From Devosia sp. 66-14 (GTDB lineage: Bacteria > Pseudomonadota > Alphaproteobacteria > Rhizobiales > Devosiaceae): DNA of 57,647 nt. Shown one piece after another: positions 9,319 through 17,731 of the stretch. Made by a program: the position numbers and the translations under genes. Below the pieces are notes generated by a model. It was not told the DNA's origin. It worked only from the letters and a program-made list of their open reading frames with translations, and did no database searches. Within the stretch, counting starts at the first letter, position 1. Every line of letters begins with the position of its first letter. The DNA is taken from the NCBI GenBank assembly GCA_001899085.1, contig MKVB01000002.1, positions 1-57,647 on the forward strand, in the 5' to 3' direction.

Positions 9319-10173
9319 ATGTCGTTTTCGCTCGTCGGCCTGCTCAACTTCGCCAGCCCGAAGGCGCCTCGATCGCGCCGGCTCGCCTCGGGCCTCAGCT
9401 ACGGCGAGGGGCCGCGGCGGAAGCTCGACCTCTACGGCCCGCGCGCCGCGGCAGCTTCGGCGCCGGTGGTGATCTACATCTATGGCGGGGCCTGGAACGA
9501 GGGCGACCGGCGCGATTTCGCCTTCGTCGCGCGCTGGCTCGCCGCACTCGGCTATCTCGTCGTGGTACCGGATTACCGGGTGTTGCCCGAGGTCGAGTAT
9601 CCGGTGTTTCTCGAGGACTGTGCCGAGGCGGTGCGCTGGACGCTGCGGCACGCCGCCGAGAATGGCGGCGACGCCTCGCGGCTGGCGCTGGTCGGGCACT
9701 CTGCCGGCGCCTATAACGCGGTGATGCTGGCGCTGCAGCCGGCCTATGGAGTGGCCGACGCCATCGACGCGGTGGTCGGGCTGTCGGGGCCCTACAATTT
9801 CTATCCGTTCGATGTGCCGATCAGCATCCGCACCTTCAGCGGCGCTGCCGACCCGTTGGCGACGCAGCCGGTGAACCTCGTCAGCAGCGCCGCGCCGCCG
9901 ATGTTCCTCGCCAGCGCCGATGACGACACGGTGGTGGGCCCGCAGAACACCGTGGCGCTGGCCCGCCGGCTGCGCGAGCAGGGCGTTGCGGTCACCGAGC
10001 GGCATTTCCCGCGCTTCACCCATCCCTCGACGCTGCTCGAGCTCGGCAGCCTGCTCAGCCGCCACTCCAGCCTTGCCGGTGAGGTTGCGGCGTTCCTCGC
10101 CCGCACATTGCGGCTGGCGCCCTCGAACGGCAACGCTATGATCGGGCCGGGCGAACAGGGAGCAGGGCGATGA
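9319..10173 (+). CDS. Alpha/beta-hydrolase (carboxylesterase-like), second paralog
   Basis: A 284-residue esterase-like hydrolase closely related to the one at 3020. The oxyanion motif YGGAW is near 55-59, GHSAG gives Ser128, and Asp near 201-203 and His235 complete the triad. The frame is open back to a TTG at 9226, but that start overlaps the iron-box candidate. The ATG at 9319 has AAAGG upstream and begins a short hydrophobic stretch as in the paralog, so it is preferred. The stop overlaps the ATG of the Sel1-repeat gene (ATGA), fixing an operon of the two. The substrate is unknown. Confidence 0.83.
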   Translation: MSFSLVGLLNFASPKAPRSRRLASGLSYGEGPRRKLDLYGPRAAAASAPVVIYIYGGAWNEGDRRDFAFVARWLAALGYLVVVPDYRVLPEVEYPVFLEDCAEAVRWTLRHAAENGGDASRLALVGHSAGAYNAVMLALQPAYGVADAIDAVVGLSGPYNFYPFDVPISIRTFSGAADPLATQPVNLVSSAAPPMFLASADDDTVVGPQNTVALARRLREQGVAVTERHFPRFTHPSTLLELGSLLSRHSSLAGEVAAFLARTLRLAPSNGNAMIGPGEQGAGR

Positions 10174-11447
10174 GTGTGCGACAGAGGCTGGCGGCGAGCG
10201 CCGTGCTGGCGCTTGGTCTGGGCGCCGTTCCGGTCTCGGCCAGCGAATTGTTCGACGCCTGCGCCGCCAAGGCGGCGAGCTCCTATGAGCAGGGCTATGC
10301 CGCAACCGGCCTCGACAGCGGCGCCATCGATACGGCGGCGGCGATCGAGGCGTGCACTGCGGCGCTGGCGGAAGCCCCCGACTCGCCGGCGCTCAAGGCC
10401 TGGCTTGGCCGGGCCTATGACGTTTCGGGGGATTCGGCGCAGGCGGCGAGCTATCTGGAGCCCGCCGCGAGCGCCGGTAACGTCCTGGCGCAGACGGTGC
10501 TCGGCGATATCCTGATCGTCGGCCAGGACGTGCCGCAGGACATGACGCGCGGCGCGGAACTGCTGAAGCTCGCCGCCGATGCCGGGTTCGCTCCGGCCGA
10601 GGACAGCCTCGGGCTCTCCTACGATTATGGCGAGGGTGTTGCGCAGGACTATGTCGAGGCGGCGCGCTGGTATCGGCGGGCGGCCGAACAGGGGCTGCCG
10701 CGGGCCATGGCCAATCTGGGCTCGATGTATGCCGAAGGCCTGGGGCTCGATCGCGACCTGGTGGCCGCAGCTGCCTGGTACCAGCGCGCGGCGGATCGCG
10801 GCGACAGCCGGGCGCAGTTCAACCTGGGCAAGCTGTACGAGACCGGCGCCCTGGGCGAGGCCGATTATGCCAAGGCGGCCGAACTCTACCAGGCTTCAGC
10901 CGACCAGAACTATGGGCTGGCGCTGAATGCCCTGGGCTATCTGAAGCAGTATGGCTATGGGGTCGCCCCCAGTCCGGAAGGCGCCGCAGCGCTTTATCAG
11001 CAGGCGGCCGACCAGGGGGTTGCCCAGGCGCAGGGGAACCTGGCGCTGCTCTACGAGGACGGGATCGGCGTAACGCAGGATTTCGCGATGGCGCGCCAGC
11101 TTTACCGGCAGGCGCTGCAAAGCGGCAACGGCGACGCGGCGGTCAATCTGGGGCTGATGTATCTCAACGGCGCCGGCGGGGTGCGCGACCTCGACAAGGC
11201 GTTGAACTTCACCCAGCAGGCGGCCGACCAGAGCAACCCGATCGGCCTCAACAATCTGGGCCATCTCTACGAGAACGGCCTGGCGGTGACGCTCGACACA
11301 GACAGGGCGCTGGAGCTGTACGCCGAAGCCGCCGGCCTCGGCTACCAACCGGCCGCCGACAACCGCAAGCGGCTGCAAGCGGCGCTGCAGGCGCCCACCG
11401 AAACGCCCAGGGTGAAGACCTACCCGAGGAGCAAGATCGACAACTGA
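10170..11447 (+). CDS. Exported Sel1-like repeat protein (small paralog)
   Basis: A 425-residue protein with a signal peptide (VLALGLGAVPVSASE) and about eight Sel1-like repeats of 36 residues (for example LGLSYDYGEGVAQDYVEAARWY and following units). It is a predicted periplasmic scaffold. Start and stop are fixed by the four-base overlap with the hydrolase and a GGAGCAGGG site. The N-terminal capping region (CAAKAASSYEQGYAATGLDS) matches the corresponding region of the 599-residue protein at 6086, showing gene duplication. The basic tail (VKTYPRSKIDN) has no obvious role. Confidence 0.87.
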   Translation: MSVRQRLAASAVLALGLGAVPVSASELFDACAAKAASSYEQGYAATGLDSGAIDTAAAIEACTAALAEAPDSPALKAWLGRAYDVSGDSAQAASYLEPAASAGNVLAQTVLGDILIVGQDVPQDMTRGAELLKLAADAGFAPAEDSLGLSYDYGEGVAQDYVEAARWYRRAAEQGLPRAMANLGSMYAEGLGLDRDLVAAAAWYQRAADRGDSRAQFNLGKLYETGALGEADYAKAAELYQASADQNYGLALNALGYLKQYGYGVAPSPEGAAALYQQAADQGVAQAQGNLALLYEDGIGVTQDFAMARQLYRQALQSGNGDAAVNLGLMYLNGAGGVRDLDKALNFTQQAADQSNPIGLNNLGHLYENGLAVTLDTDRALELYAEAAGLGYQPAADNRKRLQAALQAPTETPRVKTYPRSKIDN

Positions 11448-11487
11448 GACCGCGGCTCGACCGGTCCCCGCGAGGCGGTGTGCGCCG

Positions 11488-12147
11488 TCAGGTCCGCGCG
11501 GGTTCACCTATGGCACTGTTGGCCGGGCGGCGTTCGGATCTGGCCGTGACCAGGGTGTCCCAGGCAGCCATGGCGCAGGTGATCACCACCTCCAACTCGG
11601 CGCGGCTGGCGCCGTCCCGCGCCTCGATCGACAGGCCATGCATGACGGTGGTGTAGTAGCGGGCGATGCCGGTCAGCTGAACGTTGTCGATGGCAAGATC
11701 GCCGTCGCTGACCCCGCGGACCAGCCGATCGCGGATCTCGTTGTACTGGGCCTGGCGGACGCCGGCGAGGAACTCGCGAACGGGGTGGTTCTCCACGGCA
11801 CCGGTGGGCGCGGCGAGCACCAGCATGCAGCCGCGCGGCGAATCCGGGATGGTGATGGTGTCAGCCACCGCGCTCAGCATGGCCTCGATGGCTTTCCGGG
11901 CGGTTGGTTGCTGGCGCAGCGCCAGCCTCGGCGGCTGTCCCTGCGTCGCGGCGTTCAGCGCCACGGCCTCGCGAAACAGCGCCTCCTTGCTGCCGAAGGA
12001 GGCGTAGATGCTGGCCGACGCGATGCCCATGGCCCCGGTCAGATCCTGCATCGAGGTTCCCTCGTAGCCGCGCTCCCAGAACAGATCCATCGCGCTGCGG
12101 AGCGCGACGTCCCGGTCGAAGGTGCGCGGCCTGCCGCGAGCTGCCAT
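11488..12147 (-). CDS. TetR/AcrR-family transcriptional regulator
   Basis: A 219-residue repressor with an N-terminal TetR helix-turn-helix (residues about 10-57, containing [27 protein letters not shown]) and a ligand-binding C-terminal domain. It is divergent from a quinone oxidoreductase gene. Two related palindromic sites lie in the shared 119-base region, one directly after a TATAAT-like -10 reading toward the regulator. This suggests it represses itself and the oxidoreductase until an electrophile or quinone is bound. The inducer is inferred from the neighbour only. Confidence 0.9.
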   Translation of the reverse strand: MAARGRPRTFDRDVALRSAMDLFWERGYEGTSMQDLTGAMGIASASIYASFGSKEALFREAVALNAATQGQPPRLALRQQPTARKAIEAMLSAVADTITIPDSPRGCMLVLAAPTGAVENHPVREFLAGVRQAQYNEIRDRLVRGVSDGDLAIDNVQLTGIARYYTTVMHGLSIEARDGASRAELEVVITCAMAAWDTLVTARSERRPANSAIGEPART

Positions 12148-12164
12148 GTCGTTCCCATTTCTTG

Positions 12165-12182
12165 GTCGATTGACAAATTATA
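12165..12182. promoter_or_regulatory. TetR operator 1 overlapping the regulator promoter
   Basis: GTCGATTGACAAA at 12165-12177 shares 11 of 13 bases with the core of the second site at 12221-12233. On the minus strand a TATAAT hexamer (12177-12182) abuts it, so a protein bound here would block the regulator's own promoter. Confidence 0.55.
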
Positions 12183-12212
12183 GCTTGACGAAGCGTCGAG
12201 CGCCATGCAGTT

Positions 12213-12238
12213 ATTTGTTTGTCGATCAACAAACAAAT
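12213..12238. promoter_or_regulatory. TetR operator 2, near-perfect palindrome
   Basis: Ten-base arms ATTTGTTTGT and ACAAACAAAT are perfect inverted repeats around a six-base centre (CGATCA). The site lies 28 bases before the oxidoreductase start and overlaps the alternative TTG start at 12219, which supports the ATG at 12267 as the real start. Confidence 0.7.
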
Positions 12239-12266
12239 GGTCGTCGTTCCAGCAAGGACCAGTACC

Positions 12267-13259
12267 ATGAGCATTCCCGTCATCATGCGCGCCCTGCAGC
12301 AGGCATCTCTGAACGGTCCGCAGGACCTCAGCATGATCACCGACGCGACGGTGCCGACTCCGGGGCCCGGGCAGGTTCTGGTCAAGGTTACCGCAGCCGG
12401 GGTCAATATCGCCGACCTTTCCCAGGCGCGTGGTACGTTTCGCGGCGGCCCCCAGCCGCCATATCTGGCCGGGTTCGAAGCGACGGGCGAGGTGGTCGCG
12501 CTAGGCGAGGGGGTGACCAATATTGGCCTTGGCGCCGAGGTCATCGGCGTAGGATATGGCGCCTTTGCCGAGTATATGGTGCTTGCTGCGGCTGCCGCGA
12601 TGCCGATCCCCTCGGGGTGGACGGGCGAACAGGCGCTGGGACTGCCGGTCAACCTGCCGACGGCGGTGGCAGTACTCAAGCCGCTGGGGCAACTCGCGGC
12701 CGGCCAGGCGGTGCTGATCCACGCCGCTGCCGGCGCGACCGGCCAGGCCGCGGTGAAGATCGCCAAGCACTACGGCGCCGTGGTGATTGGCACAGCCTCG
12801 CCGGAAAAGCACGAGGTGGTGCGATCACTGGGCGCCGACCATGTGCTCGATTCCCGCAGCGACGATCTCGCCACTCAGGTGCTGGCGCTGACCGGGGGCG
12901 AAGGCGCCGACCTGGTGATCGAGTCGGTTGGGGGCGATACCTTTGGCGCCAGCCTCGCAGCCACGCGTCGGGTCACTGGCCGGGTGGTAGTGACCGGGCT
13001 TCCCGCTGGCATGGCCTCGCTCAGCAACTGGGATCTCGTCTACGAGCACCAGGTGCAGATCATCGGCTTCAACATGGGCAAGCTCATTCAGGTCGCGCCG
13101 CGGATCTTTGGCGACGTCATGAGCGAGCTGTTCAAGCTCATTGGCGCCGGTGTCCTCACCCCGGTGCAGCCGACAATCTACGAACTGGCCGATGGACCAC
13201 GAGCCCTCGCCATCCTCGAGGGTCGCGCCAGCATCGGCAAGCTGGCGCTGCGGGTCTGA
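12267..13259 (+). CDS. Zinc-independent MDR-family quinone oxidoreductase
   Basis: An NADPH-dependent quinone/enone reductase of the medium-chain dehydrogenase family, 330 residues. The N-terminal GroES-like domain (VTAAGVNIADLSQARG) is followed by a Rossmann domain with AAAGATGQAAVKIAKHYGA as the nucleotide-binding loop and the family segment YEHQVQIIGFNMGK. The cysteines that bind catalytic zinc in alcohol dehydrogenases are absent, as expected for QOR-type enzymes. AAGGA precedes the ATG at 12267. Control by the divergent TetR protein is likely, suggesting a role in electrophile or quinone detoxification. Confidence 0.88.
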   Translation: MSIPVIMRALQQASLNGPQDLSMITDATVPTPGPGQVLVKVTAAGVNIADLSQARGTFRGGPQPPYLAGFEATGEVVALGEGVTNIGLGAEVIGVGYGAFAEYMVLAAAAAMPIPSGWTGEQALGLPVNLPTAVAVLKPLGQLAAGQAVLIHAAAGATGQAAVKIAKHYGAVVIGTASPEKHEVVRSLGADHVLDSRSDDLATQVLALTGGEGADLVIESVGGDTFGASLAATRRVTGRVVVTGLPAGMASLSNWDLVYEHQVQIIGFNMGKLIQVAPRIFGDVMSELFKLIGAGVLTPVQPTIYELADGPRALAILEGRASIGKLALRV

Positions 13260-13269
13260 TGCTGCCTGC

Positions 13270-13956
13270 TCAGCCGTGCTCCTTCTCGCGCCGGCTGGCG
13301 AGCACGGCGATCGAGGCCGCGACGCGGTGGGCGGTGGAGAAGAACTCGCGATGGATCATGAAGCCAACGGTGACGAGGCTGGCGGCGACGGCCAGCCACT
13401 CATTGGCGAACCAGGCGACCATCGGCACGGCGAAGTAGTAGGCGCGGATACCGTTGTTGAAGTTCTTGGCAGCCAGCGTGTTGAGCTGGGCGATGCCGTC
13501 GATCTCGTCGCGGGCGACATGCTCGGAGTGCTCGATGGCGCCAAGCAGGATGCAGAAGTGGTTGAACTGGCGCAGCGCCAGGGTGAATGAGAAGAAGCTC
13601 AGAACAAAGATCGCCAGGGTCGCGAACAGATGGATCTGCACGTCCTGGGCCGTGTAGCTGGCCTTCAGCCCGACAGTGGTGAGCGTATCGGTCAAGGCGG
13701 TGAGGTTGCCGAAGGCGGTGAACACCGCCAGCACCAGCAGCACCGAGGTCGAGGCGAGAAAGCTCACCGAGCCCATCAGGTTGCCGGCGAGGATGGCGTC
13801 GAGCGGAGTGTCGCGCTTCACCGCGTTCGCCACCCAGCGGCGGCGCTGCATCGACATGATCACCGACAGCGATGGCCGGTGCCGCTCCAGCAGCGGCACA
13901 CCGTAATTGTAGGCGAACCAGCAGATCAGCGGGAAAAGTGTCGCGAACAGCGTCAT
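13270..13956 (-). CDS. DUF599 membrane protein
   Basis: A 228-residue membrane protein with about four transmembrane segments (residues about 2-20, 55-85, 108-130 and 180-202). The segment RRRWVANAVKRDTPLDAILAGNLMGSVSFL is characteristic of DUF599, a family of unknown function found widely in alphaproteobacteria. The stop is 10 bases from the convergent oxidoreductase stop. No pathway can be assigned. Confidence 0.8.
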   Translation of the reverse strand: MTLFATLFPLICWFAYNYGVPLLERHRPSLSVIMSMQRRRWVANAVKRDTPLDAILAGNLMGSVSFLASTSVLLVLAVFTAFGNLTALTDTLTTVGLKASYTAQDVQIHLFATLAIFVLSFFSFTLALRQFNHFCILLGAIEHSEHVARDEIDGIAQLNTLAAKNFNNGIRAYYFAVPMVAWFANEWLAVAASLVTVGFMIHREFFSTAHRVAASIAVLASRREKEHG

Positions 13957-14048
13957 GGCGCCGGAGCCCTCGAGGGGAATCGATGCTCCTTTATAGCGCG
14001 CCTGGCGATGCCCGGAATCGGGAGCGTAGTGCTTCCGAACGAAACCGT

Positions 14049-14261
14049 TCAGATGAACGGCGGTGACAGCAGGGAAACGAAGCGCATGCCTTCAGCGGGA
14101 TCGCGCGGTTCTTCGGCCGGCGCCGGCCACTTGCCGTCGAGCACCGCCGCATCGCGTTCGGTGCGGGTCAGCCGCCACTCGGGTCCGAAGAACGGCTTCT
14201 GCCGGTCGTCGCCCGGCGGCAGGTCGTCACGCGGGGTCAGGATTCCAACAAAGTGCAGCAC
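14049..14261 (-). CDS. Small hypothetical protein
   Basis: A 70-residue protein starting at GTG 14261 (VLHFVGILTPRDDLPPGDDR) and ending in SLLSPPFI. GAGGAG lies six bases before the GTG, which favours this start over the longer frame to 14405; that frame passes through proline/glycine-rich, non-gene-like sequence. No domain is recognised and there is no signal peptide. It could be a small cytoplasmic protein. Confidence 0.5.
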   Translation of the reverse strand: MLHFVGILTPRDDLPPGDDRQKPFFGPEWRLTRTERDAAVLDGKWPAPAEEPRDPAEGMRFVSLLSPPFI

Positions 14262-14508
14262 GGCAAACTCCTCGGTTGGGTCGGCCCCGCCACCTACAGG
14301 GGGAAGCAGCGGGGCCGCATTGCCGCCGGGAAGGGAGGAGGGAACCCGGCGTATGAGGAGTACAATGACAAAGACTATCGGATTGGTCGAGAATTGAGAT
14401 GCCAAATCGCGCCCGGCAGGGGGAAGCGATTTGCGCTGGCGATCAGCGTGGTGAAACAGGGCAAGCGCCGGGGGCTATGGAGCCCGCCGGCCTTGCCACT
14501 CCTGGGCC

Positions 14509-15546
14509 CTACAGGGTGCGCGCGTAGCGCATGAAGATCTGCTGGATCTCATCCAGCACCACCTGCGAGAGCTGGATGTCGGCAGCGGCGATGTTGGTCT
14601 TGAGCTGCTCCATCGTCGTCGCGCCGATGATCACCGAGGTCATGAACGGCTTGGTGAGGCAGAAGGCGATGGCCATCTGGCAGACGTCGAGGCCATGTTT
14701 GTCGGCCAGCGCCATATAGGCGCGGATCGCCGGCTCGGTGTACTGGTTGTTGCGGTAGGCGGAGCCGGCCACGGCGCCGCGCGTCCCCTCGGGCAGCGCC
14801 CCGCCCAGATATTTCCCCGAGATGGCGCCGGCGGCCAGCGGCGAATAGGCGAGCAGCCCGACATCCTCGTGGAAGGCCAGCTCGGCCAGGTCCATGTCGT
14901 AATAGCGGCGCAGGAAATTGTACTCGTTCTGGATGGTCTGCACCCTGGGCAGGCCGAGCTCCATGGAGAGCTTGAGATACTGCATGGTGCCCCAGGCGCT
15001 CTCGTTGGAGAGCCCGAAATGGAGGATCTTGCCCTCCCGCACCAGCTCGCCCATCACCTGCAGCACCTCGAGCATGTTGGGCAGCACGCTCTGCTTGTCC
15101 TGCAGATACGGGTTGTAGTCCCACGAGCCTTCGAAGTGGTAGTGGCCGCGGCGCGGCCAGTGGATCTGGTAGAGGTCGATGCGGTCGGTCTGGAGGCGAC
15201 GCAGGCTGCCTTCCACCGCTTCGCGGACGCTCGGGCCGTCGATGCCGCGACCGCCCCGTACCCAGGGCCGGCCACCACCGGCGACCTTGGAGGCCAACAC
15301 AATGTCGTTACGGCGACCGGTGTTCTTGAACCAGGTGCCGATGATTTCCTCGGTCTTGCCATAGGTCGAGGCGTCGGGCGGCACCGCGTACATTTCGGCG
15401 GTATCGAAGAAATTGACGCCCTGCGCGACCGCGTAGTCCATCTGCTGATGGCCCTCGGCTTCGGTGTTCTGCTTGCCCCAGGTCATGGTGCCCAGGCAGA
15501 TTTCGGAGACCGAGATATCGGTGCGGCCAAGCGTCTTCATCTTCAT
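14509..15546 (-). CDS. tas: Tas-like aldo/keto reductase
   Basis: A 345-residue AKR closely resembling E. coli Tas (similar length; shared GTMTWGKQNTEAEGHQQMDYA-type N-terminus). Catalytic residues are Asp48 and Tyr53 (FFDTAEMY), Lys87 and His129 (YQIHW). Tas binds NADPH; its natural substrate is unclear, and in E. coli it can restore tyrosine auxotrophs. The ATG at 15546 lies after GAGGGG; the codon at 15540 is an alternative. The gene is divergent from the secreted protein at 15681. Confidence 0.88.
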   Translation of the reverse strand: MKMKTLGRTDISVSEICLGTMTWGKQNTEAEGHQQMDYAVAQGVNFFDTAEMYAVPPDASTYGKTEEIIGTWFKNTGRRNDIVLASKVAGGGRPWVRGGRGIDGPSVREAVEGSLRRLQTDRIDLYQIHWPRRGHYHFEGSWDYNPYLQDKQSVLPNMLEVLQVMGELVREGKILHFGLSNESAWGTMQYLKLSMELGLPRVQTIQNEYNFLRRYYDMDLAELAFHEDVGLLAYSPLAAGAISGKYLGGALPEGTRGAVAGSAYRNNQYTEPAIRAYMALADKHGLDVCQMAIAFCLTKPFMTSVIIGATTMEQLKTNIAAADIQLSQVVLDEIQQIFMRYARTL

Positions 15547-15680
15547 AGGTAATGCCCCTCGCGTTCGGCGCGCACCGTATGGGCACGGGCTGTTCGAGAC
15601 AATCCCTTCCGAGGGGCGCGGAGGTTGCGCAGACCGAGCGGATCGGAGAGATTGCGCGCGTACTTTCAAGGATATCGCCT

Positions 15681-16478
15681 TTGCTCAGATCCCTGCAGCC
15701 ACTCGCCGCCTTCGGTCTTGCCATTGCCGTGCTGCTGAGCGGCCCGGCGCAGGCGCAGGACGAGGCGGAGATCGCCAGGATCGGCAAGATGGACGCCAAG
15801 GAACTGGCCGGGTTCATCGGCGCCGTCACCCAGTCGGTGGCACAGGATACGCTGAAGCTGCAGCCGGCGGCGCAGCGACGCGACTGCGTCGAGCTGGTCC
15901 GGGCATCCAACGCCTTTACCCTGGGCTACAGGCTGCTGGCCGAAGCCGATGCCGCGCTTGGCGGCAAGCCGGAAAACGATGCGGTGGTGCTGAAGACGCG
16001 CATCGTGCAGTCGCGGGTCATCACCTTTGCGGCACGGGTGCGGGCGGATGAATGGCTGAGCCGAATCTGCGTCAATTTCGCGATGCCCGCCGACAAGGCC
16101 GATGAGGCGCGCTACGCCATGCCGGTCAAGCTGCAGACCAACGAGTTCACGCAGGCGGTGATCGAGGCCCGGCAGGCGGCCGATGCGAACCTCACCATCG
16201 CGGTGGCGGCAGGCATCAGCAAGAAATGCCCGGACGTGATCACCGCGATCCAGTCGATCCAGCTGTTCGTGCCGTATCTGGAAAAGCTCTCGAAAGATGT
16301 GGCGAAGAGGCCGGAGGCCCTGGGCCCGCGGGCCAGCCGCCGTGGCCTCGAGGTGGCGCGGGGGCAGCTGATCAACGCCGGCAACAAGCTCTATCGCGAA
16401 CTGGGCGCCGGCTGTCGCGCCACGCCGCCGGTCGCGGCGGAAGCCCCGGAAAACGAGGCGCCGCCGGCTGCCCAGTAA
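15681..16478 (+). CDS. Secreted hypothetical protein
   Basis: A 265-residue protein whose likely start is TTG 15681, preceded by AAGGA with eight bases spacing. From there it begins with a signal peptide (LAAFGLAIAVLLSGPAQAQ). The mature part is alpha-helical with four cysteines (near DCVEL, ICVNF, KKCPD and GCRA) that could form two disulfides, and the C-terminal tail is Pro/Ala/Glu-rich. No family is recognised. The frame is open back to 15552, but that part lacks a ribosome site and overlaps the divergent tas promoter. Confidence 0.65.
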   Translation: MLRSLQPLAAFGLAIAVLLSGPAQAQDEAEIARIGKMDAKELAGFIGAVTQSVAQDTLKLQPAAQRRDCVELVRASNAFTLGYRLLAEADAALGGKPENDAVVLKTRIVQSRVITFAARVRADEWLSRICVNFAMPADKADEARYAMPVKLQTNEFTQAVIEARQAADANLTIAVAAGISKKCPDVITAIQSIQLFVPYLEKLSKDVAKRPEALGPRASRRGLEVARGQLINAGNKLYRELGAGCRATPPVAAEAPENEAPPAAQ

Positions 16479-16528
16479 GGGCCGGCGGACCGCAGGTCAA
16501 AAAACTGTCACGCGGCGCGCTTTTTGCC

Positions 16529-16557
16529 TTGAGGTGGCGGAGATCACCCCCTATATA
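16529..16557 (+). promoter_or_regulatory. Sigma70-type promoter of the initiator tRNA
   Basis: TTGAGG (16529-16534) and TATATA (16552-16557) are separated by exactly 17 bases and lie about 64 bases before the mature tRNA 5' end. This is a good housekeeping promoter arrangement. Confidence 0.65.
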
Positions 16558-16620
16558 CGCCCTGCGTCGACGGCGATGGCCGCACAAGAAGACGCAAAAA
16601 GCCAAGGCTTTGATATCTGA

Positions 16621-16697
<77 letters not shown>

Positions 16698-16712
16698 AAG
16701 CTTGGCACAAGG

Positions 16713-16736
16713 AAAACCCCGCGAAAGCGGGGTTTT
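16713..16736 (+). terminator. Intrinsic terminator after tRNA-fMet
   Basis: Perfect arms AAAACCCCGC and GCGGGGTTTT around a GAAA tetraloop, followed by CTGTTTTC, sit 15 bases after the tRNA CCA. Confidence 0.9.
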
Positions 16737-16834
16737 CTGTTTTCAGTTCCGGTTTCCGGTCACCAGACAGTCCTCGGCCAAGTCCGCGAAAGCCTATTGG
16801 CTTGAAGGTGGGACATTCGGCAATCACGGCACGA

Positions 16835-17731
16835 TTACCTCGCATTGACCCTCAGGAAGTGGTTGACACCGGTTTCTTCGGTGTCGACGCTGATGCGAGC
16901 GGCAGCAAAGCCGGCAGCGACCGCAAGATCGTGTAATCGTGCCTCATCCCGATAAGTAAGGCGCCACTCGCCAAACTCCATATACGCCCGCGAACGCAGC
17001 GCCGGCCCGAAGTTGCCCACGATCAGCTCGCCCTTGGGGGCGACCGAGCTCTCCAGGCGCCTTAGCAGCCTGACGAACATGCTGTCCGGCAGATAGTCGA
17101 ACAGGCCGGCACTCCACACGAGATCGTATTTCTGGTCAAACTGAGCGCGGAGAACATTCTGGACGCCAAAGCTAACGCTGGATGAATGCTCGGCCAGCAA
17201 CTGCCTGCCGTAGGCCACGGCGTTTTCGTCGAGATCTACGCAGTGGACATGGCATGACGAGGCCTCCCTCAGCTGTTTGAACTCGAACACGTCGCGGCAT
17301 GGGCCGCTGGCGATGTTGAGGATCGAGGCGAATGGTCTCGAGGCTGCGTCGCTGAAGCGTTCTATGCAGTAGGCTTTGCGTCCACGAACGGCTCTAACAG
17401 CCTCACCCCAATGGAAAAACTCGTCCCAGCGGGCATGCTCCGGCTTTGCCGTGACGTGCCGGCGGTAAATCCTGTCGATGATCTCGAAGTCGCCGGGATA
17501 GCCACGAGGGCGGCAGCAGACATGTCCGTGCATCGTGTCGGTCGACGAGAAACTTGAGTGCCGCCGCCGAAACAGCGCGATCGCTGCATCGTCCTCGGCG
17601 GAGACGCGGAGTGCCGCGATCTCGATAAACAGCTCCTCGGTCTCGGCAAACTGTGCCGGCAGGGGACCTCTGGCGTGTTCGATCTCGCCCAGCTTGGACA
17701 GCAGTGCGTCGAGGGTCGGCTGGTTCTTCAT
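16835..17731 (-). CDS. Class I SAM-dependent methyltransferase paired with desaturase
   Basis: A 298-residue methyltransferase. The N-terminal third carries CCRPRGYPGDFEII, a motif I associate with methyltransferases annotated in 3-hydroxypalmitate methyl-ester (extracellular factor) biosynthesis. The SAM site follows as ILNIASGPCRDVFEF (motif I), then HCVDLDENAV and the DLVWSAGLFDYLPD motif. Its ATG overlaps the desaturase stop (ATGA), so the enzymes are co-translated and probably act on one lipid or fatty acid. Base composition looks lower in GC than the neighbours. The methyl acceptor is inferred, not shown. Confidence 0.8.
   Translation of the reverse strand: MKNQPTLDALLSKLGEIEHARGPLPAQFAETEELFIEIAALRVSAEDDAAIALFRRRHSSFSSTDTMHGHVCCRPRGYPGDFEIIDRIYRRHVTAKPEHARWDEFFHWGEAVRAVRGRKAYCIERFSDAASRPFASILNIASGPCRDVFEFKQLREASSCHVHCVDLDENAVAYGRQLLAEHSSSVSFGVQNVLRAQFDQKYDLVWSAGLFDYLPDSMFVRLLRRLESSVAPKGELIVGNFGPALRSRAYMEFGEWRLTYRDEARLHDLAVAAGFAAARISVDTEETGVNHFLRVNAR

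Noticed and set aside
14262-14508. 247-base gap between the small hypothetical gene and tas, inspected for a gene or RNA.
   Set aside because: No frame with a ribosome site, no clear hairpin and no tRNA-like structure was found.
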